From contig JAPTYO010000010.1 of NCBI GenBank assembly GCA_036873135.1, positions 9,028,634 through 9,092,633 on the forward strand: a DNA stretch of 64,000 nucleotides, read 5' to 3'. Shown here in pieces: positions 35,351 through 44,265 of this stretch. The first letter of the stretch is position 1; every line of letters starts with the position of its first letter. Under the pieces are notes generated by a model. It saw nothing but the letters and a program-made list of their open reading frames with translations. It was not told the origin of the DNA and made no database searches. Made by a program: the position numbers and the translations under genes. The DNA is from Clarkia xantiana subsp. parviflora. Lineage: Eukaryota; Streptophyta; Magnoliopsida; Myrtales; Onagraceae.

Positions 35351-36130
35351 AACACTTAGAAAATATTTTCCCCTTGTTGACGCGCAACCTTGTCGACGTG
35401 TACGTACGTACATGGAAACACTTAGAAAATATTTTCCCCTTGTTGACGCGCAACCTTGTCGACGTGTACGTACGTACACGGAAACACTTAGAAAATATTT
35501 TCCCCTTGTTGACGCGCAACCTTGTCGACGTGTACGTACGTACATGGAAACACTTAGAAAATATTTTCCCCTTGTTGACGCGCAACCTTGTCGACGTGTA
35601 CGTACGTACATGGAAACACTTAGAAAATATTTTCTCCTTGTCGACAAGCAACTTTGTCGACGTGTATGTACGTACATGGAAACACTTAGAAAATATTTTC
35701 TCCTTGTCGACGAGCAACCTTGTCGACATGTATGTACGTACATGGAAACACTTAGAAAATATTTTCTCCTTGCCGACGAGCAACCTTGTCGACATGTATG
35801 TACGTACATGGAAACACTTAGAAAATATTTTCTCCTTGTCGACGAGCAACCTTGTCGACATGTATGTACGTACGTGGAAACACTTAGAAAATATTTTCTC
35901 CTTGTCGACGAGCAACCTTGTCGACATGTATGTACGTACATGGAAACACTTAGGAAATATTTTCTCCTTGTCGACGAGCAACCTTGTCGACATGTATGTA
36001 CGTACATGGAAACACTTAGAAAATATTTTCTCCTTGTCGACGAGCAACCTTGTCGACATGTATGTACGTACATGGAAACACTTAGAAAATATTTTCTCCT
36101 TGTCGACGAGCAACCTTGTCGACATGTAAA
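35351..36130. repeat. 66-bp tandem array, about 12 units
   Basis: The unit contains AACACTTAGAAAATATTTTC, two GTCGAC or near-GTCGAC palindromes and GTACGTAC. Two variants occur in blocks: about four units with CCCCTTGTTGACGCG, then eight with CTCCTTGTCGACGAG. As 66 is a multiple of three and no unit has a stop in those frames, four of the six frames stay open (22-residue repeats). I regard the frames as by-products. The array lies 1.5-2.3 kb inside the 3' LTR. Confidence 0.92.
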
Positions 36131-36143
36131 GATGATACACGCG

Positions 36144-37620
36144 TTAACACTGATACGCGCATTGATGTTGATATGTTGAAGAGGTTGCCCCCCTTGCGCG
36201 ATGTTGGTTACTTGCTGCACGAAGGCTTAATAAGTCTTGTAAGTTTGTGGTTGTTTTCACACGGAGAGTCTGTCGCATGAGTGCTTGAATAAGTGTTGGT
36301 GTGCGCTTGCGCACTGACTGTATTGTTGATAGCACTTTCCAAGATATTAGATCTTGTTGATTTTCCCAGTTATTGCCAGCTGCAATTTCTGTCCTTAGCA
36401 TAATTCTCAAAAGATCCGACGCAGGGGCGTGTTCCTCGAGCGATTCTTGGTTCTTTATGCTGAGCATGACCGTGCTAACTCTTTCTTGTGATAAGAGAAA
36501 TAGAGTTGAGGGTTGTGTAGTGGCGTCTTCTGCCCCCCGGTCGAGGGACCGGTCCAAGGAGGAGCGTTACTCCTACTGAGGTAAGTGTTTGTTGATAATT
36601 CTTTGTTCATGCTTTTGCTTGCATGACATTTCGTCACCTGGACATTGTTAAGTACTGTGATTGCCCCTCTTGGCTAGACTCCAAGGCATGGCATGAGTAG
36701 AGCATAGGATGTTGTGACCTGCGCATTGTAGATTTTGCTTGGAGAAAACGGCGGCAACTTCTGCTTGTCCCGTCGAGTCTTGTTAGAGATAATGGCATTT
36801 TTTAATCTTTGCCGTCTTTTGGATATGTTGAACTCATTTCTGAGTCTGTTTGCCCCCCGGCTTCCATGCTTGAAGACTTGTTGCATTTGTTCCTTAGTTG
36901 TTGCTTCCGACTTGTCCGCTTTAAATATGTTTATTGAATGCGGATGACTCGTAACGCAGACATAGTTCCTGCGGTCGTGACCGATAGCCACTTCCTGATT
37001 GACAAGTTGAGATGTCCTCCTGATTGCCTGCCTGATGCCTTATGCATATTGCCCTTTTTTCCTGAATAGCTTGCCGCTATATGTGTTGCAAACTTCCAGC
37101 ATGTATCAACCCGCGTTGGGGAAGCATACGTAAACATATTTTGAGAGATGTTACCTTGACTAAGCAAGATACTAGTTTATACCGTCTCTTAGTTCCACTC
37201 TAAGGCGACGTTGTACAAGACTCGACTTGTAAATTTTATGAGTTTTAAACAGGGAGCGCACCTGCCAGCGTGTATCAACCCGCGTTGGGGAAGCATACGT
37301 AAAAACATTTTTGTTTTTGAAGAAGCATTTTGTGAACCCTAAAAGGCTTGTTGATAAAATATTTGAGAAAATATTTTGGCATTGAATGTGAAACATCCAA
37401 AAAATCATGTTGGTAAAAAATTTTGGAAAGGTGTTTGATACATAAAATTTTTGATAAAATTTTTGGCAAAATTTTTGATAACATGTTTGAAAAAATATTT
37501 GTGATACATGATTCCTGCGTCCAGGGACCATGTAACACTTTTTGAGAATATGAATTGTGATGCATGCTTTCTGCGTCCAGGAACCATGCAACACGGCTTG
37601 AAAACCTGTAGTACGGAATT
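36144..37620. other. Retrotransposon interior between tandem arrays
   Basis: No pol domain is recognisable. It holds two copies of 'gtatcaacccgcgttggggaagcatacgtaaa' about 178 bases apart (37105 and 37275) and two copies of a 'ctgcgtccagg(g/a)accatg(t/c)aacac' segment about 67 bases apart (37514 and 37571). A 137-residue frame on the minus strand (36144-36557) starts just upstream of the 66-bp array; I do not recognise it. Confidence 0.55.
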
Positions 37621-38067
37621 GTCATCTTAACCAGAGGACTTTTTCCGTATAAAACGAACCCTGATGGCGTTCGTAATATGGGAATGCCGACTAGACAGAG
37701 GACATTCGCCATATAGAGTGCACCCTGAACCGGATATACGCACTTGTTATAGAGCGGGGTCGTTGTCTAAACAGAGAACTTCCGCCGTATTAAACGAACC
37801 CTGATGGCGTTCGTAATATGGGAATGCCGACTAGATAGAGGACATTCGCCATATAGAGTGCACCCTGAACCGGATATACGCACTTGTTATAGAGCGGGGT
37901 CGTTGTCTAAACAGAGAACTTCCGCCGTATTAAACGAACCCTGATGGCGTTCGTAATATGGGAATGCCGACTAGATAGAGGACATTCGCCATATAGAGTG
38001 CACCCTGAACCGGATATACGCACTTGTTATAGAGTGAGGTCGTTGTCTAAACAGAGAACTTCCGTCA
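37621..38067. repeat. 140-bp tandem array, about 3 units
   Basis: AACGAACCCTGATGGCG recurs at 37653, 37793 and 37933, an exact period of 140 bases. Units differ at only a few positions (for example ACTAGACAGAGG and ACTAGATAGAGG). The array is unrelated in sequence to the 66-bp arrays. Confidence 0.9.
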
Positions 38068-38116
38068 CTTAAGGGGTGATCAGCCCCATATGCCCATCCT
38101 GTTCTTGACATGCTAT

Positions 38117-38325
38117 TTTGATGGTAGGCCTTGGCGTTATTCCAAGGTATTGCTTGTATCTGACGTCCTGAATAGTCGCCGTTTTGATAATAGGTCTTGG
38201 TGTTAATCCGAGACACTGCTTGTAGCTGACGCCCTGAATAGCTGTTGCTTTGATAATAGGTCTTGGTGTTAATCCGAGACACTGCTTGTAGCTGACGCCC
38301 TGAATAGTCGTCGCTTTGATAATAA
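38117..38325. repeat. Second 66-bp tandem array, about 3 units
   Basis: TTTGATAATAGGTCTTGG recurs at 38183 and 38249, and a truncated unit begins at 38315, giving a period of 66 bases. A diverged unit precedes them at 38117. The sequence is unrelated to the array at 35351-36130 although the period is the same. Confidence 0.88.
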
Positions 38326-39257
38326 ATCCGTAGGTTGTCATTGCGGTATATAAGTTGATTGTGCACATAGCTTGATGGCTTTGTGTTGTCGGCATCTTCT
38401 AGAGATAGACGCCTATGTTATGAATGGAGAAATAAACTCCTTGTTGGTGTAGATAGCAGATATGTTGGTGTTGTATACCATAAATCCCTCCTTGCACACA
38501 ATGCTTAGCTTGTATTGTTGAAGTAGATTTTTGTGCATAGGTTACTACTTGTCATCATTCCTGAGTAGTAATCGTAGTGTAACATGTACCTACGAGTAGA
38601 GTTGTTTTTGTTAGATAGTCGCAATTTTTATAAGTTTGCAAAAGTATGAAGTCATGAAATTTTCTTTTTAGTCATGCATATAATAAATGAAGTAAAGGAA
38701 TTTGATACGAGGATTCCTTGTTTGTATAGGAAACTTCCCTGATGGCGGATACGATGAGTGTAGATTATGGTAAGCATATGTTAGGTAGAATTGCCGAGCA
38801 CTTGTCAGCTTGGTGCTCCCCAAGTTGCTTGGCGGTTGTATCGCTGTTTCCTGATTATATTGTTTTGACTTCTAATAGTGCATGACCTGTCCTTGTGTAA
38901 TGCCCCCGGCTTGTTTATTATTGCGACATGATTTTTAGTCTTGCGCGTATAAAGTGCTTGAGACTTTGTGTTGTTGACGCGAGGAATATGTGTGTAGTTG
39001 TTACTTGGCGTTATTCCAAGGTAATATGCGTCATAATAATGTACCTACGAAAGTAGATTTATCCTTTATTAGATATTTAGAGTTCATACGACAGATTACA
39101 AGAAAGTGTCTAGTGATCACTTTTTTGAAAATTACTGAATCTAATAAGCATGAGTTGTACTTAATCTTTAAAAGATTTAACATAGATATGCGAAAAGGAG
39201 ATAAGGAAGATAAAGGGATTGGTGATGTGTTTGATGTCCCCGTAGGTGATTTGTTGG

Positions 39258-40934
39258 CTAGTTGATTCTGCCACGTGCCACATAGTTTCTCAATGCATCT
39301 AGCGTGTTGAGCTCTTCAATCTCCTCTTTTGGGGATGGACAAAAGTTGATGTCATTCCTCCAAGTTTTACTTTGATTGTGTTGTTCTTCAACATCTTTGT
39401 CAAGGAAGGCAGTTGTTGGCTCAAGTGGGCGGTGAGGTTTGTTTTCTAGGAGTGCATCCACACTCCAAAGATTGTACGAGTCGCCACAATTGGTTCCATA
39501 AGCGACGTTGTTTTTCTGGCGTTTGGCGATAGGTGGATTATCGTCCACCATTTCTTTTCCTTTGCCTTTTTCTGAAGACTTGACACGAGGGCTCATTTGA
39601 TGCTTATTGCCATGGTCGATATACTTCTTCATTTTTCCTTCTAAGATCAAATTGTTTATTTGAAATCTTAGTCCAACACATCTTTCGGTTTCGTGGCCGT
39701 ACACTTCATGATTTTCACACCATTTGCTTTCATCTTCTCCCAATGGTCCCTTGTGGAATTTGGAGGGTTTTTTCCATAGCTTGGTTTCTTTTATTTCCTT
39801 CAGGATGATAGATAACGGTGTGTTTAATGGAACCCATTTGGTGAGATTAGACTCTTTGATTCTTTGGGCATTTGACTGGAATGGCCTCTTTTGTTGTGGT
39901 TGCCTCTTTTTCCAGGAGACGTGTATCTCCTTTTGGATTACTTCCTTCAAGGTTCTTGTTGTGAATCCCGTGATTGGGATGTCATCGTCACTAAAAGGTT
40001 TTTCCCGTCCCTCCTTGTGACAGATGTCAGCATTGTCTTGGCTTGTCCTTGTTGAAGAACCTTTCTTGTGTATTTTGGATGACTCTGCATGAGTCTTCTT
40101 TGGAGGGCTGCCGCCTTGATCAATGAATTGCTTTAATTCGCCTTTGAGGATGAAGTTGTTAATGCGGCTACGTAAGCTGACGCAGCTATCGGTCTCGTGG
40201 CCGACGACTTCGTGGTTTTCACACCACTTGTCCTTGTCTTTTCCCATTTGGCCTTTCCTAAAGTTGTTTGGCTCCTTCCATATATTCGCATCTTTCATCT
40301 CTCTTAATATCACGGATAGCGGGGCATTCAACGGAATGTAGTCAGCGATGTTTACTTCTTTTGGCTTCTCGAAACCTCCTTGAAAAGGTCGTTTTGACTG
40401 AAGCTGACAATTTCTTCTTTGCTGACCGCTTGAGGGTGGTTTTGCTTGATTCTGCTTTGGGGGTTGTTTCCTCGCCTCTTTTTGGTGTTGTGCTATCACA
40501 TATTGGTTGCATGAGCGTGCAGCTTCGTGCCTTGGTTGTTGGTACTGGAAGGTACCTTTCGTGCATTGCCCCTCTATTCTATGGTGCAGTGTGTCTTGAT
40601 GACTTGTGACTTGAGACTTTGTCCCTATTGTCTCAACTTGTTCGTTGATTGGAGGCAAAGGAGGTAACAGGTTGACACCTTTGTACTGGAAGGCTCCTTG
40701 GTTGGATGGAGGTGGCTGAGCCGTATATCCTTGGTTCTTTAGCGACTCGTGGAACGCGAGTAACTCTTCTAACGCCGCCATCATTGCTGGAGTAATGGTA
40801 GGCATCGGGTTTGTTCCCGTTCTTTGCTCGCTCTGCGGCATTTCTGCCTGGGATTCATTTTCATGTACCCCTTCGGGAGGGTAGTGATCACACGTCATGG
40901 TTTCTGCGGAACGGTAGCTTTTTGTTCGAATCAC
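39258..40934 (-). CDS. gag: Gag-like ORF of the LTR element with duplicated zinc-knuckle-like module
   Basis: An open frame of 558 codons begins a few bases inside the primer site. Residues 1 to about 190 are Gln/Pro-rich. Two copies of one module follow: an 'IPLNAPLSVILREMKDANIWK' type segment, then KWCENHEVVGHETDSCVSLRSRINNFIL in the first copy, and a 'VPLNTPLSIILKEIKETKLWK' type segment, then KWCENHEVYGHETERCVGLRFQINNLIL in the second. The pattern Y/W-C-x2-H-x4-G-H-x-T-x2-C followed by a helical IxxLI segment is what I know from the C-terminal part of plant Ty3/gypsy Gag proteins. The capsid region that should precede it is missing or not recognisable, and no protease or polymerase follows. 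The C-terminal 100 residues are acidic and of unknown role. Confidence 0.8.
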   Translation of the reverse strand: MIRTKSYRSAETMTCDHYPPEGVHENESQAEMPQSEQRTGTNPMPTITPAMMAALEELLAFHESLKNQGYTAQPPPSNQGAFQYKGVNLLPPLPPINEQVETIGTKSQVTSHQDTLHHRIEGQCTKGTFQYQQPRHEAARSCNQYVIAQHQKEARKQPPKQNQAKPPSSGQQRRNCQLQSKRPFQGGFEKPKEVNIADYIPLNAPLSVILREMKDANIWKEPNNFRKGQMGKDKDKWCENHEVVGHETDSCVSLRSRINNFILKGELKQFIDQGGSPPKKTHAESSKIHKKGSSTRTSQDNADICHKEGREKPFSDDDIPITGFTTRTLKEVIQKEIHVSWKKRQPQQKRPFQSNAQRIKESNLTKWVPLNTPLSIILKEIKETKLWKKPSKFHKGPLGEDESKWCENHEVYGHETERCVGLRFQINNLILEGKMKKYIDHGNKHQMSPRVKSSEKGKGKEMVDDNPPIAKRQKNNVAYGTNCGDSYNLWSVDALLENKPHRPLEPTTAFLDKDVEEQHNQSKTWRNDINFCPSPKEEIEELNTLDALRNYVARGRIN

Positions 40935-40948
40935 GTAGACGGCGCCAA
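40931..40948 (-). other. Primer-binding site of the LTR element
   Basis: On the minus strand the base after the LTR end (..CAACA) is followed by TTGGCGCCGTCTACGTGA. TGGCGCCGT is the complement of the CCA-tailed 3' end of plant tRNA-Asp, after which the match fails. A site one or two bases from the LTR is the normal position for a primer site. Confidence 0.75.
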
Positions 40949-41928
40949 TGTTGCGTCCTGGATGAATGAGGTCACGGGGACGCGTCGGTTTGTGTAATTG
41001 TGCGGGCCGTAACCCTTCTGTCAGGCGGAGGTTGGGCCACTGACGAATGTTCGGACTTACTCCCGTGCGAGGTTTGTGTCTCGGATCGGCTGTGACTCGG
41101 TACGGATATGACCCGGTACGGATGTGACTCGGTACGGATGTGACTTGGTACGGATGTGACCCGGTACGGATGTGACTCAGGGCGGATGTGACTCAGGGCG
41201 GATGTGACTCAGGGCGTCGGAACCTGCACCAAGGACCAATGCTAGCACGGAGAGGGGGGGTGGTGCTAGCGGAGCCCTCTCCGATGCCTAAGTTACTATA
41301 GTGGCAAAAAGGTAATTTCTAGAGAGAGAGAATTCTAGAGAGAAGTCAGAGCTCAAAATACCAAAGTTGGGCAAATGAGAGAGTGAGTGAAAATGGGTGG
41401 CCAAGGTCTCCTATTTATAGGCTTCCTTGAGACCGGACCCGGTTTTATAGCGGTTTGATGACGGTCCAAGAAAATAAGCGGGAACCGTTGTCCATATTGG
41501 TAATGCATGAACTTGACTTCTCTACACGTAATGACGATCGCGGACACGGTAATCGCGGATACGGCAATCGCGCAATACCCGTGGCGGAACCCGGACCTCG
41601 TCGAAATTGGGCGATTCGGCGAGGTCCGGATTGCCGTGCGATCCGGACCTCCGGGTTGCATGCAATCCGGAGGTCCGGATTGCTGCAATCCGGAGGTCCG
41701 GATTGCTGCAATCCGGATGTCCGGATTGCAAGCAATCCGGACGTCCGGATTGCTTGCAACCCGGACGCCCGGGTTGCTGCAATCCGGATGTCCGGTCCGG
41801 TCACGCGTAAATGCGTTTCCGGACCGTTTTGACCCTTGGGAGACGTTTTTCGAGACGAGATGTAATTTTTGACGCGTTTGCAAGGCCCGAAGCATAGATA
41901 CGAACCCGAATTGGACATTTATCCATCA
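40949..41928 (-). repeat. 5' LTR (980 bp)
   Basis: A direct copy of 32794-33798, equal by eye except for one palindromic unit fewer (array 41632-41798). Read on the minus strand it starts TGATGG at 41928 and ends CAACA at 40949. It is followed by the primer site. Confidence 0.93.
41411..41420 (-). promoter_or_regulatory. Probable TATA box of the LTR promoter
   Basis: The minus strand reads CTATAAATAG, about 510 bases into the 5' LTR. The same sequence lies at 33256-33265 in the 3' LTR. It agrees with minus-strand transcription toward the Gag-like ORF. Confidence 0.65.
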
Positions 41929-41933
41929 TATAG

Positions 41934-42920
41934 TTTAATGGTTTACCACTTGTTAGTGGAAAATTTAGATAGTTGAACCCATTAATATTCTCAAAATGAA
42001 AATGCCACGTCTAAATTTCGAATGACTGTCCTCACTAGCCTAATTAAGTTTGTTATTCTTATTTAGCTAAAAAAAATAGAAATTTTTGTTGAGTTTGTAA
42101 TAAATATTTTACTTATTAAAACTTTAAATCTATTATTTTAAACGCCATGCGTGGTACAAACATTACAAGGTATTATAAAAATAATAATTTATAACTAATA
42201 TTAACTCTTACATATTGATTCAATGAAAGTGAGAATTAATTTAAATGACCACGTGCAAACAAAAAGAGTTATATACTTCACGGTTCGCAGAGTTTGTTTC
42301 TTGTCAATCGTCCTTTCTTTCCGCATGTATTATTTTATGTTCCCATCATTTAATTAATAAAAATTAACATGATTGCTAAAATATTAGTTCGTATTTCGTT
42401 TGTTGAAAATTCTGAATGCAAATAACTATACAGCCGAATACCAACGGTTTCGGATATATTGTAATTTTAGAAATTTTTTAATCCTATTTTATATATACTT
42501 GGTTCCTATTGGCTATTACTAGTGGCCAGTGGGTGTCTATATGTTTAACATTGAACTGGAAGTCTGTAACTAAATTGGTTCGGGTACCCAATCACTCAAT
42601 TGGACCTAGTTATTATTATTATTATTTTTTATTTTTATTTTTGATAATATGTTAAATTCTCTTCATGTTCCAAGGAGTTGCGTTCAATTTGACTTTACAG
42701 AAAAAAAAAATATATATATACATTGAGATTATGATGAGCACAGTGAAAGAATATGAATATAACTAAAATAATTATTATCGGCCACGAGTCTTTTTTCTTT
42801 TTTTTTTATAAAGCCCACATGGCACATCACCATTAAATGAAAAAATTAGATGGAAAGTTGATATAATGACCAACTAATAATGTTTTGGTACAGCATACCA
42901 AAACCTAACGTTTGGTAATA
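41934..42920. other. AT-rich spacer; no gene seen
   Basis: AT-rich sequence between the LTR element and the next foldback element. I see no coding sequence or RNA gene. Confidence 0.5.
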
Positions 42921-43480
42921 GGGTAAATAGTGCACTTCATGCCATATATTTGTACGGAATTCATACTTCATACTATATGTTTTTTTTAATCAATTTAGTA
43001 CCAAACGTTTTTATTTTATACCGTTTTCATAATTTAGTTAAAGTTCTGTCCATTTTGGTCGTTAAAAGTTATTTGTCGTGCAAGTGAGTGACCCTAAACT
43101 TTTAAATTTGTTCAATTTAGTCCCTCTAATACATTTCTAACTTTTAATTTGTTCAATCTAGTCCTAAATTTCAATATCGAACCCTTGACCCCTAGGCTAA
43201 GTCAATTTGGGTCAAGAGTTCGATATTGAAATTTTATGTCTAAACTGAACAAATTAAAAGTTAGGAATGTATTAGAGGAACTAAATTGAACAAAATCAAA
43301 AGTTTAGGACCACTCACGTGCACGACACATGACTTTTAACGGCTAAAATGGACGGAACTTTAACGGAGGTATGAAAACGGTACAAAATGGAAAATTTTAT
43401 TACCAAATTGGTACAAAAAAACATCCGGTATGAATATTGGATTTCATGCAAACATGTGGTATAAATTGGACTCTTAACCC
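42921..43480. mobile_element. 560-bp foldback element (family of 14115-14926)
   Basis: Left end GGGTAAATAGTGCACTTCA pairs with right end TGGACTCTTAACCC. Arms include 'ttagtccctctaatacatttctaacttttaatttg' (left) and its inverted copy near 43250-43290, 'cacgtgcacgac' and 'aaacggtacaaaatgg'. The arms meet at about 43195 around 'gacccctaggctaagtc'. It lacks the large GC-rich core of its relatives. Flanking 9-mers match only 5 of 9. Confidence 0.75.
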
Positions 43481-44265
43481 AATATAATAAGTAACAGAAA
43501 AAACAAGGGTTAACTATAAACAAGCAAACTTAACTTTTTAGTTAAAAAAAAAAATGTACATTTTTCTTTGCAAAAAACATACTTAACTTTACAAAAATTA
43601 GCAAAATACAAACTACATAAATTTTTATACCAATTTTTATATTAAAAAATTACAGAAACGGTTAGAGTCTATATGTGAATTAATAGTTCCACATTTGAAA
43701 GAATTAGAGCATTATATAAGTTTAATGAACTAAATGAGCTTGCTTTCTAATTATAGAGGCGTTAGTAGTTCCTTCTGGAAAGGCACAAAGTGGTACCTAT
43801 ACTTAACTGTATTGTACATGCAGCCACGCTATATCTTTATACCTTCTAATTTCTCAGACCGAGCAGCACGACACATACATGCGTCAACGCTGTTCTTATA
43901 AAGTTGTGTTTAGTGTTTACTTTTAGGTAATTAACCAAAAAAATAAAAAAAAATCTTGAATTCTACTTTACATACTATGTGCACTATGGGGGTAAGAGAG
44001 CAATGGCCATTCATTGAGTACGTTGATATTTGGCTAAGAGTCTATATAAATCGATGTAACAAGTTGAATATATGAACATGACCAGCACAATAGCACGCAC
44101 ATACACACAATTGGGCATTATTCAATAGTGGATGGATATAATTTGAAGCACTGCAACAATAAAGGATTAGAACTAACAATACACTTGGTAGATTTTCATG
44201 CTCTCCCAACAATTGAAGACCTCCCATCATGCCCTCTTCTGCAGCTCATCAAAAAGCTCCCTACT

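Larger units (their letters stand above)
32794..41928 (-). mobile_element. 9.1-kb non-autonomous LTR retrotransposon (Ty3/gypsy-like Gag), minus orientation
   Basis: Direct repeats at 32794-33798 and 40949-41928 are LTRs read on the minus strand as TGATGG...CAACA. Exact 5-bp target duplications TATAG flank the element (32789-32793 and 41929-41933). Orientation comes from a tRNA-Asp-like primer site next to 40948, a G-rich polypurine tract at 33799-33811, a TATA box on the minus strand in each LTR, and a Gag-like ORF just downstream of the primer site. The interior (33799-40948) lacks recognisable protease, reverse transcriptase, RNase H or integrase, so the element must borrow enzymes if it moves. 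The 3' half carries three tandem arrays, a trait known for Tat/Ogre-type Ty3/gypsy elements; membership of that lineage is inference. The LTRs look identical by eye outside one repeat array, so the insertion is recent. Confidence 0.93.

Noticed and set aside
35351..36130. CRISPR-like array
   Set aside because: Units are contiguous 66-bp tandem copies without unique spacers, inside a plant retrotransposon.
35285..36220. 311-, 285-, 271- and 251-residue open frames over the 66-bp array
   Set aside because: A 66-base period keeps any stop-free frame open, and frames on both strands survive equally. No known domain appears.
36144..36557. 137-residue minus-strand frame as a retrotransposon gene
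   Set aside because: No recognisable domain and no conserved context; kept only as a remark in the interior description.
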